The position numbers were made by a program, and so were the translations under genes. Positions 13,402 through 27,003 of a stretch of 64,000 bases of DNA are shown here, in pieces. Source of the stretch: Euwallacea fornicatus (lineage: Eukaryota; Arthropoda; Insecta; Coleoptera; Curculionidae). Every line of letters begins with the position of its first letter. Positions within the stretch are counted from its first letter, which is position 1. The notes under the pieces are model-generated. The model was not told the origin of the DNA. It did no database searches and saw only the letters and a program-made list of their open reading frames with translations. The stretch lies in assembly GCF_040115645.1 (NCBI RefSeq), contig NC_089555.1, positions 1,054,001-1,118,000 on the forward strand, read 5' to 3'.

Positions 13402-16400
13402 TTAACTTGGAACGTGATTGCTCTTAATATGGAGATTCAGACTTTTCCTACTAATATAACACTTCTGGCAAAAGTTGCAGACAAATGGTTTCTGTCCAGT
13501 ATGGCCGCGTATGTGCGCTTTCAGAGTTTTGGCCGAATGGAATCCTTTGCTGCATATCATACAATAATCCAGCTTTCCTTCGTCTTCTTTCAAATGATTG
13601 GACTTAATATGTTCCTATAATAATTACTTTCTAAAATTAAACCTCCTAACAAAGCACTAATATACCCTCAAGTGTGACCTCGACATGTATTTCTTATCAC
13701 ACATTTTACACGCAAAAGCGCGGTCTTTCGTGTGGTACCTCACATGAGTATCTCTGGTCTCCTTTCGTCTGAAAGATTGTCCGCAAATCCAGCAAGAATA
13801 TGGTTTCTCGCCGGTGTGAACCATCATGTGTTTCCTCAATTGAGTGCTTGCTTAAATTTCTTAATTCAATAATACAATAACTATAGTCCAGAAAACTTAC
13901 AAATAAAAGCCTTATCGCAGAAAGTACAAACAAATGGCTTGACGCCTGTATGGATACGATTGTGAACTTCTAGATTGGTATTGGTAGTGAACCTCTTTCC
14001 ACAAGTAGAGCAAATATGCGGTTTTTCGCCGGAATGCGTCAAAGTATGCGCGTTTAGATTTGACTGTTGGTTGAATCTCTTGCCGCATATGTTACATTCA
14101 AATTGCCGAGCTTTGTGTATTAACTTATGTCTGTGCAAACTGCTCGGCAGGGCAAACGTCCGATAACAAATTTCACATTTCAAGGGTCTTTCCCCACTGT
14201 GCGTCCTCATATGGAGTATTAGATTATTATAGTTCTTGTACCTTTTTCCGCACAACGTACATATATCTTTTTTCTCCTCTTGTATTGAGGTGGAATCAAT
14301 GAAATGAATGTCTTTCAAGTGCTTTTTTAGATACTTTTGGTCGGTAAAAGTCCTATCACAAATCTATTAAAATTTTTTTTTAAATAAACAAAATTTGGCT
14401 TAAAAAAAACCTTACATCGCACAACAAGTTTTGGCTAGTACTTTCAATATTGTCAAATGAAAAATTATCTTTAGAATTTGTATCAAATGTATACTCCAGT
14501 AACATACTCTTAGTCAGTTCATTTGTGATATTTGTACTAAAATACTTATCTTGACACGCCTGACTTTTAGTATGTTCCTCCAACAACCATGTGTCTGTAA
14601 AAAAATTCAATTCACCCGAAAATCCACAAGCCAAAAATTACGACTATACCCTTAAATGACTCTCCACAAAATTGGCATTTACAATAACTCTCAGGTACAT
14701 TAAAACTATTAGACATATTTTCAGTATTTAGGGGGCATACTTGATTATCTGCCTCCCAGGACTCTGGCAAGCATTGCTCAGCAATGGTTTGAAGACTCTG
14801 CATGGTCTCCGCAAAATCTGACACTACTGAAATTACAAACAGTTTTGCTTTCTTCTACCATTGATAAATCATTAAACAATACCTGCATTGGCCTGGTTAT
14901 TATCAAAATTTTCTACTAAAGTTTGATTTGCTGAAGTATTAAAAATGTCTTGAAAGAAAGTGCTTTGCTGAAACACTTCACTGTTTCCCCATAAATCATT
15001 TCTAACTTCATTAACATTATTGATCATTACATGACTCTCAATCCCATTAAGATTATTGCAATTTAGGGGCATATTCCCAAAATCACTCATAGAAACTGCT
15101 ATGGCATTGCTTATAGTTGACATGGATGTATGTTCAGGCATGAGATTCATTGAGTTTTGAATGTCACCACTGGGAAATAATGTGTTGGAGCTTGCCATTA
15201 CTCTGCAACTCATCATGTCATTGCTACTGCAAGTTGCCAGCATATTATTCTGGGGAAATATATTTTCACTGCTAGTGAGATCATTGCGAATATCACAGAT
15301 TTGACTAATGTCACTATCTAATTTAACAGTCTCTAGATAATTTCGAAGAGTGGAGTCAGATTTTTCGCATTTCTGTTTGAAACAGAAGGCTTTGTTGACG
15401 TCCCGTAGACACTGAGTGCAAATTTGGTGGGGAAGGCCATCACCTTGAATGACCTGAGGTACAATAAAAGAATATGCAGTAGGTTAAAAAAAAAGTGAAA
15501 TTACACAAATAAAATGATACAAGAACTTAAAATTTTTTTTATCTGATTAAATTGGTTCATATTAGCCCTTTGAAGCTTTGTGATATCACTGCAAAACTAA
15601 AACCATCTAAACTGAAAAAAAAAACAATAAGTTAAACTCTTAAATTGAAATAGGGTTAAATTCTGGTGCAAATGCAATTATTTTTCATTTTCAACGTCTG
15701 CCTTGAAAGGGTTAAAGTGGTCTAAAAACAAATGGTTTGTTTTGTAAATTTTCTAAAAACTTAACCATTAAAAAGTGACATTTTCAATTATGAAAGCAAC
15801 AATTTATGTTCTTTGTCATAGATTTTTGAATTAAAAATTTACTATAATCCATTGTTCGTACTTTTCATATAGACTCTATGTAATTCACAATATAAATAGA
15901 TGTTTTTACTAGCAAGAGATTCAATAAAATAATTATATGTCATGTAAGTAGTAATAAAAACACCATTAACTATCATTTCGATTCTCTGAAAGGATATTTT
16001 TAAAGTCTAAGTTATTTACTTAGGTCTTGAGGCCTGAATGTCAGTCATCAATCAAAATACAGCATACTAAATATTATGTATGTCAATAACATAAACCATT
16101 AAAATTCCAGCTTTCTTTGACAGAACGCTAATTCCATAGGTTTAATTACTGTGAAAACCTATCCTATATATTTTAAGCAAAAGGTTTAGGTCAAATTAAA
16201 CTACCATGGAAGTTCACTTAAACTTTTTAACGATCAAATATTATTACTATTTGAATTGCTACTAAACATTACAATGGAGTTGGCAAAAATGGTGTAAGTT
16301 GACACCAAGGAAGCCGAGTTGTGGATCAAACAGCATCTGAGGAAACATTTTTTGGAAAGAAGCAACAAGTAAACTAGGGGCATAAAGAAATAAAGTATGA

Positions 16401-16734
16401 AGGCACGAAAAGCAATCTGAGGCTCTTAATGGACTAAATGAAAGTATCAACTTACATAAGGATTAAAGAACATGTACTCAGGTTATTAAAAAGAATCAAA
16501 TATAGAACATGTGAGATGCCAAGAAGGTGACTTGGTGTTGTGTGAACACAATAAAGTAGGCACTTCTGGAGGGCTACTCAAGACTGATAATCCTTCTTTT
16601 CTCATTGAGTTACACCGTATACTGACCTGGATAGTAGTAAATGACATTATCATACTAGGAATACAGGCGTCAAACAACACTTTAAGATCATTTTTTTGCA
16701 CTAAGCAGGTTCTGCAAATTTTATCCAATTTCAT
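13402..16734 (-). CDS. ZAD-type C2H2 zinc-finger protein (complete)
   Basis: Probable DNA-binding transcriptional regulator of the arthropod ZAD family. Exons in transcript order: 16627-16734, 14883-15453, 14650-14826, 14416-14594, 13901-14363, 13666-13850 and 13402-13614, all in phase, 631 residues. Seen: an N-terminal ZAD, a zinc-coordinated dimerisation domain, with its four cysteines at 7, 10, 48 and 51 split across exons 1 and 2. A long Asn/Ser/Met-rich linker without predicted structure follows (about residues 80-230). Then come one degenerate finger (CKCQFC with an H...C ending) and ten regular C2H2 fingers with several TGEKP-like linkers, the last two ending HIRGH and HIKSNH. Intron 1 (15454-16626) is by far the longest. 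The family is large and fast-evolving in insects, so I assign no orthologue and no target. It converges on the aminopeptidase gene. Confidence 0.93.
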
Positions 16735-18554
16735 TATTATGATAAAATTAATTATTTCTTTTCAAAACTTTGTGAAAACAGATATTTATATCAATTAAAT
16801 TACAGAGGAAAGAAATTAACAAGAATGAAATAAAAATTGCTGCGAGCCAAACAAAAACAAAACGCAAACGACAAATGCAACGCGACAATGAGGTTAGAAA
16901 CTGCAAAAGGTTTTCAAATGAGCGAGTTCTTTGATGCACTATTCGCTACTCTACATTTTATCCTAAGGAGCATTTGGAATTAAATTTTTTCTTCACTTTA
17001 AGTTAGTTCAAGTTAGCTCAGGTTAGTCAAGATTTCAGCAAAGGCTGCATAGAGAAATATTAAATTAATAATTATTTTAATGGTAAGACCCACATTAACT
17101 CTCAGTCAAGCCTTTATTTTCCTTTTCATTTAAAAACTCTTATGGTTATCAAAAGAAACGGAGACAATGAAAATTTTTTCCCATTTGACAATCATGATGA
17201 ACCCATAACCCACATCAAAGCATTATCGCAATGCTTGAAATTCAGGTTCTAGTAGAGAACATTACTCTTATTAATTCACACGATTGGTACGCAGCAACTA
17301 ATAGTTATGACCATTTATGATTTATTACGGAAACATTTAACTCGTTTATCCGTTCCGGTTTTCCAACTTAGATGACTTTTTCCAATCGCACCGCGTAAAA
17401 TCCTCAATAATCAAGATGAAAATTCGGTGACCTCAGAGGATTCAACCGGCTGCAATGGGAAAAAGGAAGTCCACATCTCACTGATTGTTGATTCATAATT
17501 AAGGTGTGAATTTTTTAATCTAACTGTGACTGGGTGGAATGTTCATTGAGGATAAATCATCTGGCCGCTACTAACTACTAAACATCCTTAAATCCTTAGA
17601 GCGCATATTTACGGGGCGCGTTCCAGAAGTCTTAAATTAGGGATTTTTTTTTTGGTTTTCTCTGGAGGAGATGGATGTCGAGCAATAAATTTCCAAGCAC
17701 CTCAGCTGTTCACCCAATAAAAAAAAGGAAGATCCATATAGTATCTGCTGAGTGAAGGAACAAGTAACGGGCACCAAAAAAGAAATCCTCTATCTACTCG
17801 CTCATTCCAAGTTGCCCTGGTACAAATAGTAGTTCCTATAGTATTTGCAAACACAGAGAAAAATTACTGAATAAACAAATAGTAAAAGTTCCTTGATAGG
17901 ATTCGTCATAAGGTGACTTATAATAAGTACAGGGGATCCCCTTTGCACCGTAACAGCTTGTTGGAAACGTAGTTCCCCATAAAAGTGACGTAGCGGCTTG
18001 CAGTGATGCCGCACTGGGTCACAGCACAAACTTGATTATCGTAGAATTCTTTTCTAAAATTAGATGATAACGGTAATGGATCTACGACAGTGCACTTCAT
18101 CGCGCACAAAATCGAATTTGTTCCCTGGTGAGCGGATATTGGGGATTGTTGCATGACAACTGCTGGTAACTGTGCTTTAGATAGCAATTTTTCGTTTCAT
18201 CAGAACTTCTTTCCTAACTTTTACCAAGTACCCGCTAAAACCACCTTTCCAACGGAGCTAAGCTAATTAAGAGGATCTACACATAAAATCCAAACGTACC
18301 CGCCTGCCGACTGGGGTATTCCAACCATTCCACCAAACCACTCTTACTTTCAGCTTCGCCATTAGGAAGGAGTATGGTGTTTTCTGCACAAGAAACGATA
18401 TGACTGATAACGTTTGGCATCGTGGTACCACTCACGGCGCATTCAGCTTAAGCACAACGTGCGATGAAAGACGAATTCGCGGCAATTGAGTCCACCGGGA
18501 TTTTTACCTCAATCACCGAGACTTAATGGTGGCGAATTCGGCTCGCACTTCAGA
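16735..18554. other. Intergenic stretch upstream of two divergent starts
   Basis: Lies between the ATG of the ZAD gene (-) and the orphan coding exon at 18555 (+), so it probably holds both promoters and 5' UTRs. A minus-strand open frame (17918-18187) and a short plus-strand one near 18152 have no recognisable motif and lack good splice signals. I do not call them. Confidence 0.4.
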
Positions 18555-18890
18555 ATGTTCACATTAGAAGAAAACTCTCCATCATCCACCCGTCTTCAAT
18601 TACATGACGAAGTAGTAACGATTAAAAACGAAACCGATAACTGCAGTGATCGCCAGCCGGTCATTCACAGTAGTGATAACGTGACTATCTATCAACAAAC
18701 CCTTGATTCGGTGATTGAGGAAAAGCTGAAACGTGAGTTTCTAAACGACTTGTTCAATTCTCCCAATCTTTTGTGCGATATCTGTGATGACGTCCAGGTG
18801 CAGAGGGTGATCAACCTGAACGAGCAAGAGCGATTCACGGGGGGGATCGTTGTGAGGCAAATTCGAAAAATTGGCCTGCAGAGGAAAAGG
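18555..18890 (+). CDS. First coding exon of an unidentified protein (partial)
   Basis: An open frame with a reasonable start (A at -3) runs 112 codons and ends at a good splice donor, AGG|GTGAGC at 18890/18891. The same frame is open back to about 18464 without an ATG, so residues such as SPPGFLPQSPRL just upstream are either 5' UTR or part of a longer exon. The visible protein is acidic and polar in its first half, then has a helix-prone segment (LDSVIEEKLKREFLNDLF) and a CDICDD motif, and becomes basic at the end (RQIRKIGLQRKR). That composition would suit the N-terminal region of a nuclear regulator, but I recognise no family. I could not find the next exon, which implies a long intron into the repeat-rich region or an end outside the window. 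Reading frame, donor and codon content support a real exon, but not proof. Confidence 0.5.
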
Positions 18891-19560
18891 GTGAGCAACT
18901 TTGTTGAGTAGCATTGTTTTTTTTTTTAACAGAAAGTGGTTTAAAATTAAGAAACGGTCCGAGTCCATAGCAAATGAGTTTTCGACTTTGAAACGTAAAA
19001 TACTGTAAGTGCAATACGCTAAAATTCTGCTATCAACTTAAGCTAACATTGTAATAGTAATTTCTTGGTAGTACCTATCTACTGAGTTTAGATTTTCTCT
19101 AGAATTTTTCAAAATTTTAAAACATCACTCAAAATTAGCAATAAATCATTGAAAAATAAAGAATTCGTAAAAACCAGACAGATAAATTAATTTGTATTAC
19201 TCACAAACATTTACGTAAAAATCCATTAAAGTATTTTCAAAAAGACAAACATCTCTTTTCAAATTCCCAAAAAATCCGCCTGCAGGCCCACAAATCAGTC
19301 CTGAATAGTAAAGGAATTCTTTAAAATTTGCGGAATTTAAGGAGCACAATTTTGGTCAAGGATCGACATTTAATGCACCTTATAATAATTCAAAAAAATC
19401 TACATAAACACTTTAATTTATCATTACTACAAAAAAAAAACCGTACAAAAATAAATTTCAAAAAGTCATTTGCGCTGGTTTTACACCAACTTGGAGGTTC
19501 GTGAACTGGAACGTAAAATTCCTGAATCATTGTAATCAGTTTCACCAAGTATTGTTTATA

Positions 19561-20621
19561 CAGGGTGTCTCGTGTTAGTAAGTCAATCCGCCAACCAGAG
19601 ATTTCTTATGCAAGAATAATTAGACTTTCCTTATAGCATTTTTAGCGCTTTATATTCGTTACACAGGGTGTTGAAGTTAGTTAAAAAAATTCCTTTTTTA
19701 ATAACTTGGGTGTTTCTTAACATATTTTAATTTAAATTTGCAGTGATATATAATCCGATTATGCGCACATTTCCTATGATTATGGACAAAAAATTTGGAG
19801 AAACAATGAGGAAAATGGGGGAGCCCATACGCGTTTTCCCCCCAACTTTTTTTTTTGCTCACGGTAATGATGCATTTATTTAGTTATTCAAATTAGTTGT
19901 TTCATTATCTAGATTTCTTCATTCTTGAAAGTTTTTGATTTGCAGCTTTAGCAAATATTTCAGCATATTGTCCTCCAATGCGTGGCTTCCATTTTTTATT
20001 TATGTCGAGAATACAGTTCAATAACACACATGATTGCCGTTTTAGCACTTGGTGTACGTTAAACTAATTAATGTCTTAATTTTCCAATTTAAAAGTAATC
20101 GTTCTCGTTCTAATATCCGGATTGTTGTAGATAATTTGTAAAAATTTCGTCTTCCTGATGTGGTTAATTAAATAAATATAAAATGGAAGTTACGTATTGG
20201 GGGGGGGGGGGGGGACATTCATCTGAAGTAAGCTATAAATCAAAAGTTTCCAAGAATAAAGAAATCCAGACAACGAAATAATTAATTTGAATAACTAAAC
20301 AAATGCACCATTGGCGTGCGCAAACGAAATTTGGGAGAAAAACATATAAACGACCTCTCATTTCTCTTATTGTTTCCCCGATTTTTTTTAACCCAAATCA
20401 GAGAAAATGTGCGTTTAATCGAACTATACATCATTGCAAAATTTCATAAAAATATGTTAAGAGGCACCCAAATTATTGAGAAAAGTACTTTTTTATTAAC
20501 TTCCATATTCCGTGTAATGAGTATAAAGCGCAGCAGAAAAAAGTGCCATAAGAACAGTCTAGTTATTTTCGCATAGGGAATCTTCGGCTAGCTGACTGGT
20601 TTACTGATAGGAGACACCCTG
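19561..20621. mobile_element. Fold-back / long-TIR element 1 (non-autonomous, mariner-like ends)
   Basis: Begins CAGGGTGTCTC and ends GAGACACCCTG, flanked on both sides by TA, the target duplication of Tc1/mariner elements. The arms are unusually long: 19561-19949 pairs with the reverse complement of 20229-20621 along its whole length with scattered mismatches and small indels. The loop between them carries a run of 16 G at 20199-20214. No transposase frame is present; the open frames inside are simply the palindrome arms. Such a structure depends on an enzyme supplied elsewhere in the genome. Confidence 0.85.
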
Positions 20622-22292
20622 TAGTTAAATATGTTCACGTTATTTGGAAATTAGAACACGCCAAAATCCGTTAATAAATAGGGGAATGAATTAAACCTTT
20701 AAATCAAAGTTATTAAAGGAGTTTTACAGACATGAAACTAATCCATGAAGGAGCTTTCCAAAAAAATTCATGAATGAATATTCTGGGGTCGACAAAATTT
20801 CGTTGGTTGCACAAAATTATCACAACAAAAAATATATCACAACTTGAGCTTCAAACAACTTTTATACGTATTGTCCAATCATCCCTACAGCAAATCTTTC
20901 CATGTTGAATTTTATTATGATCGCAAACTGGGAGAACGAAACAAATCACAATTTTTCCAAATTTTAGAGCCTCCTGTGAATTGTTGTAGCGTTAAAAAAA
21001 TGTTTAAATCACATTTTAGGCATATTACCACTCCTTTACTATTTTAGAGATTTGGAAGCGAACCGAAAAACAGATGTGCCTGGATATGCATCGAATGTAA
21101 TTTATAATGTAATATTTTTAAACGTTGTAATAATCCAGAGACGAGTTCAAAATTGAAAGAAAAATACTGTAAGTTTGTTTCATTACAAAATCACTAAAAT
21201 CGGTTCAGTAGTTATTCACTATCAAAGTCTTCGCACCTTTTTAATGGCGTGTAATCAGGGTTCGGGAGAGATTATCGCGATAATTTCATTAATCTATCGA
21301 ATTTGATATTTCAATAATGCAATGCTGGTTTGTCATTGTTACGCTGAACCGATTACTGACGAATTGCAGCAATAATTTGCACCAAGTGTACTTATCGTGA
21401 TAATATCCGGTCACCCCAGCAATGTCGTAGCTGACTAAAATATTTCAACCTTTTGGCCGTGCTTCTTGGGGGTATGATCCATGAAATTCTCTCCTTAAAT
21501 ACTATTCGTGCAACGAAAGTGAAATCATGCTTTTGGAGAAAATCACTAAACAAAAAAATACACTGGTTTGCTGCCTTCACTCATGTTCTCTTTGAAATTA
21601 ATTTTCATTTGTGCAAACTTTCCAAAAATTATCGATAATTTCCATTGCATTTATTGCATTGCTTGTGACTGGTACCCCCAAAACAACGAGATATTAATAC
21701 GGAAAATGAAATTCTTAGTGTAATACCAGCGTTATTGATCTCTACGCCTGTTACAAGATTTTTTTCATGTGGTTATTTCCTCTTTGAAGGACATTTTGTT
21801 AATTTTTCTATTGATGAAATTTGACATAAAATCTAATTTTGAAAATCTAAAATTCCTAAAAATCAACGAGCTCAGTTTTAGTATTCTGCTTCAGGCCCTA
21901 TTCCATTGCAGCATAGCTAGACTTTGAGAATCTTTGCGATAGCCAGTACATCCAAAGCCTGGTGGTTTTACCAAGAAACTAATTTCCATGAAAACGTGAG
22001 AATTGGCCAATAATGCTCTACATCGATTTCATCGCTTCCATGTGGAAATTCCTTTGTTGGCAAAGTTATTAAGTTTTGAACTGCATTAGCTTTTACTTGT
22101 GTAACCCAATTATTGAAATGATGGGTTGTTTTGTGTTACGAGAAACGTATAAGATATATGGAAATGCAGTGGCAAATTTGAACCTTAGGTTTCTGCTAAA
22201 CTTGCCTACGGCCATGTGTGAATAAGTATGATTAAAGCCCAGTTGCTGAATCGTAGCTTAAGGTCGGTTCCACCCAACCCGATCTTAGTGTA

Positions 22293-23378
22293 CAGAGTGT
22301 CAAAAGGACATATCATTAATTCTAGGGGTTAGAGAGAAGGCTAAAATAATAGTAGTTTAAAAAAAATGCTGTAACTTTTCGACAATTATCATGGGAACAA
22401 TGATAATTGAGTGGTTTCAATAATGTCAGGTGGTTCATACGTTTTCCTTATACAGGGAAAATCAAAATTTCTTGTATAAAATAATTAATTTTTTTTAAAT
22501 AAGTTAACGAAATCGGTATATTTTTCGTTACTTTATTACTTTATTGTTTTTCTACAAAAAAGGTATGCCTTGCTTTAATCGATATCTCGTACCGTTTTTG
22601 AGAAAATCGCATTTCACTACCAACACACACTATACATGCCGACAACTTTAAATCAATTAAAATAGCAATTTATTATAAAAAAAATGTTATGTATTACTGA
22701 TAAAGTTATCAAGAATGTTTAATATGGGTATCTTAGACTGCAACCCAGTAGCATCGGCAACAGTACCTTCTACAAGGCCGAATGTTAGATGCATATTTGC
22801 ATACTTCTCGTTGCCGAACTCCCAGATATTATTAAGATAAGTAATGTTCATAACATTCAATGTTGGCATGAACATTTTGACAACTTTAGCTGTATTACAT
22901 ACCATTTTTCGTAATGAACTGCTATTTTATTTGATTTTAAATTGTTGGCACATATGGCGTGTGTTGGTAATAAAGTGCGTTGTTGTCAAAAACGGTACAA
23001 GATATCGACTGAAGCAAGATATGACTTTTTTGCATGAAAATGATTAAAAAATCAAGCTAGGAAAAAAATACTGAATTCGTTAACGCACAAGAAAATTAAT
23101 GAATCTAAATGGTAAATTTTTATTTCCCCTGTATAGGGAAGACGCCTGAAATATCTGTTTACATACGAAAATAAGCACGACTATGAGTTGTTGAAATCGC
23201 CCAATTTTCATTTTTACCATGATAACTGTTTAAAAGTTGCAGCAAAAATTTCTTACTTTAAGAGCAATCAACTTGGTAACGAAAGTCGTTAGTATTCTTT
23301 TTATACGAAGAACTAGCATCATTTAACCTTCTATATAACCCCTAGAATTTATGACATGATCTGTCCGGACACCCTGTA
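22293..23378. mobile_element. Fold-back / long-TIR element 2
   Basis: Starts CAGAGTGTC and ends GACACCCTG, with TA on each side. The left arm 22293-22672 is the inverted partner of 22908-23378, including a shared internal block AATTCTAGGGGTTA and a shared block around TGTACCGTTTTTGA/CGTACCGTTTTTGA. The right arm is somewhat longer because of indels. The roughly 235 bp loop has a minus-strand open frame (22687-22905) with no recognisable similarity, which I regard as chance. The sequence of the arms differs from fold-back element 1, so this is a separate family with the same architecture. Confidence 0.82.
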
Positions 23379-26300
23379 TACAGCTCATGGTGTAATACGG
23401 AATTTGATAAGATTACTCTTATTCTGATAGCCCTGGAGTTTTTATGGGTATCAGAATTTATGAGGGTCAGAGTTAGGCGAACCGAGCTTAAACCGACCAA
23501 TTAACGTTAAATAACCATTAATTGTTTTCCCGGAAAATATTAAATATTCCGTTCGTCACTGTCGAGATATCTGAAATGAAAATTGGCCAAAATCCATTTA
23601 AACTTCCTTAAGTTCCCCGCCTCCTCATATGTCCCAAAAGCCATTGAAAATTCAGAAGGAAGTGCGGAAATTCCGAGGGAAAATCCCTGAAGATATTTTA
23701 AAACATAAATGACGCGTACGAAATTTTGTTTACAGTTCTTTAAAAATATCAACCCAAAGTACTTAAGAAAATCTAGACGAAACCTGGTATGAATCCAAGG
23801 AACAATCCGATATTTTCTGGAGTTTCTGTAACATGAAAAATACTATTTCAACTACGATCTACTTGTAAATTACAATCAATGGTAAATAGATACCAATTAC
23901 AAATATCAACTGTAAAGTGTATAACTGTCGTCAGACTGGGAGTTTTTACGTTCGACCGAGGTGTTATTACAAATAATCGCTGATTTTTCATGGAAATCAT
24001 ATACTATGTATACATGAAATAAGGTGATTCCCAGCAAAGTCAGTTATTTTTAATTTTTTTTCCCATTTTACCTACTCGCCGTACACCATACCTTTGCGTT
24101 TAAGCTTCGAGGGGAAAAACCGCACTTTCTAGCGACATTTCCACGAAGTGAAATCAACTTGCATTCGCAAATAATGTATATCCTACTTATCTGCAATGTT
24201 TATCACCCCGGCTTATGAGTGATTCTTTCAGGATTAAAAGTATTTCAGAATATGCATAATTACGCACTCGGCAAATGTGTTTTTCGAAAAACTGTTTAGT
24301 TTTCGCCTGATGATTCGCAAATTAGTCCGTTGGTTCAGGATTCAACCATAATAATTCTGATGTCGGGTATTCTTAGAAAGACACCGAGCGTTGGGCTTAT
24401 TGGGAAATTGCAAATTCCTGACGTGTACGTAGTTCTGAAAAGGAAAACCACAAGTCGGCGTTGAAACATTGGAGGAACGTCTTGGATACGTACGTCAACT
24501 GTTATCTACTCGTCAGACGATCACCGCCAGCTGCGAGTTTTTTTCTAATGAAAACTCGCCGTAAATATTATCGTGCAAGGGAAATGGAAAGATTAGTGGA
24601 CGAGGATATCTTCATTTGATAAATTCAAATATAATTCAAAAAGCCCACGAAGTGACCGAACTATTTCACGTGTACTTGTCTCGCCCATTGTCAGCTCCGT
24701 GTTCCGATGCACAGGACTGGATTAGTTGGATGCAAGGTCGCGATGGGGGTTGGGTGGTCGTCAAAGTCCATGTGAACTGCACGACATTATTGTTATATGA
24801 TGATTATTTTTAATCTCCGTACAGATAGCTAGATAACTAAAAGTTATAACGAAAATTGTACGGTGGTAATCTCATTTGAAATCAAATTTCGGCCAAAATA
24901 CTTACGTACTTTTGTCTCTGTGCCGTTAATATTATCATATCGATAAATCCCAAATACCGGTGATTAAATGGAGAAAGGTGTGACCACTAGGTCGGTGCAA
25001 GTTGTAGAAATTATGCTACGGTAGATATCTTCACGCCGTGTTCCCGGAAATGGTGAGTAGTTCGATATGTTTCGAGACCTCCTGCTGTAACCACAACCAA
25101 CTTCGTATGTCCCAAAAGCCATAATATTTGACGTTATAAGGCGAATATTCGGGACGTGTGGTCGACTTTTCTACAAGTCATAACCGCCCAACGACGACGT
25201 TTTTTTTTTTCTGGTGAGAAATCCACCGGGGGATTTCTCCGCGAAGGTCGGCCGACATTACAATTTCTTTAATTCCATGAATATAGCCAGAATATAGACC
25301 TATCAGTTATGCTTTTACCGGTGCTGCAATTCACGATTGTTGGAAATTCCTAATTGAATCCATTTTTGGGTCAGTGGACGCGCGGCAGATTTGAAAGTTG
25401 CTATTCATTATCAGAATTTGCGGCTCTGCGGTAAACTGTTTGCTTATGCTGATCTGCTCAAGGTTAAACTGTGCGGTCTTCTCGCCAAGACGTGTGTGTA
25501 CCACTTTTCTTCGCCTTTATTAACTGTTAAAATCTAGACATAATTAATTACTGTAATACGTTATTACGTCAATCGGCGCTTCTATTCGACCGCTGATGAA
25601 ATAGAAAAATTAAAAAAAAAAAAACAATCGCGCATCAACGTAAATAAATATGTACGTGTAAACCGGTTTATCACTTTCACTGCTGACCAGTATAAGGATT
25701 AGTACCTCTAAAGGCGGAAGCCGTTTTTTGGAGAAATAAAACTCGGTTGGTTAAAAAAAAACACGAAACGAACACGTGTTAACAAAAAAAAATCAGCAAA
25801 ATGACGTCACATGAATAACGACATCTTTTGACGTCATAAGCTTGCTGCACAAAAGCATTGGCTGGAAACGGATGACGTCTTTCGGCGTCATGACGAATTA
25901 GAGTTGCTCCGTGCTTATTTGTTGAAAATGAAGTTGAAAAGCGAACGCAAATTCTGTTGATGTGCTGGAGAGCAAGGCCCAAGACAAAGGGCCGGTTTTC
26001 CGGGACAAAGAGGACAGTGGAACACTGTTTCCTGACGAACTTGATGTTTGTTGCAATTAGTGCACCTCGTGCAGTGAAACATTTGCGTTGTTTATAGTCG
26101 TCGATACCTCCAAAATTTCGCTAACGAACCTCTAAAAAAATTCGATATTTTCCGTTTTTTAAATTAAATTTGAACTAGCCCCAGCTCCTAAGGGAGGTCT
26201 TATTGAACATTGGTTTATATAGCGAACTCGCATTATTTGTGGGTGTTCAATGCTGAAGACTGAAACGAAACTTGTGATTTTCGATGCCACTGAAGGTTGT

Positions 26301-26395
26301 CGTCAAATAAATGTTGAAAGTCTACGTGTGTAACTGACTATTTCCGATAAACAGAGAATAAAAATTTGATACAAATATTCGCGAATTGTCGGTAA
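23379..26395. other. Intergenic stretch with a cluster of CRE-like sites
   Basis: No gene recognised in 3 kb. Two perfect TGACGTCA palindromes (25802-25809 and 25829-25836) and two further near-matches (25873-25880 and CGTCATGACG at about 25886-25895) lie within 100 bp, next to a CACGTG E-box at about 25774. Such a cluster is compatible with a CREB/ATF-responsive promoter or enhancer, but no transcript start can be shown. Confidence 0.35.
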
Positions 26396-27003
26396 TACAG
26401 GGTGCTCCATTCAAAGCTGTGATTGAAGGTTACTCAAAGACAGCACGGTGTATAAAGAAAAGGTTCAAATAAAAGTTATCCGATAAAGAGGGGGACATGT
26501 CATGAAGATACAAACCTTTAGCCAACATGTTAATTTAAGTTAATCTCAAGGGCAACTTTTTTTGACAACTCCGTATTTTTTAAAGATCCTCATAGACCTT
26601 CAAAAAATGAAAATCTTCTATTTGAACAGTTTTTTTATTAGACGTTTTACTGCAGAGTTACCTTCGATTTTTGTCCAATTTTTGAGATAGTCGAAATTAT
26701 TGAATTTTTTTTTCTAGAAAAGTTTTGCAATGCATATTTTGTTTAAAACTCATAACAATCTTTCTATCTAACAAAAAAAAATTATTTCTATGGAAAAAAA
26801 TATATATAGTTTGTAATTTGGCAAGTTAATATAATATCCTGATTTGAGAAAATTATGGAAAAATGTCCTTCCTGCTCGAAATACGTCGCAACTCTTATGA
26901 AAAAAGAATTATTGACTTTGCGCAACATCTCCCCGTTCATCAACACACATTTTCAATTCTCCTTTTCATGCCGTCTGCAGTGGTTGGTACTTTTGCATAA
27001 ACT

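Noticed and set aside
13975..14166. Plus-strand frame rich in Leu/Cys
   Set aside because: Exact antisense of the zinc-finger exon at 13901-14363.
17918..18187. Minus-strand frame of 89 codons with several cysteines
   Set aside because: No signal peptide, domain or splice context; the composition looks random.
20316..20576. Plus-strand open frame of 86 codons
   Set aside because: Lies in the right arm and loop edge of fold-back element 1; the same sequence occurs inverted in the left arm. No protein motif.
23540..23752. Minus-strand frame of 70 codons
   Set aside because: No motif, no conserved neighbour, AT-rich spacer; chance frame.
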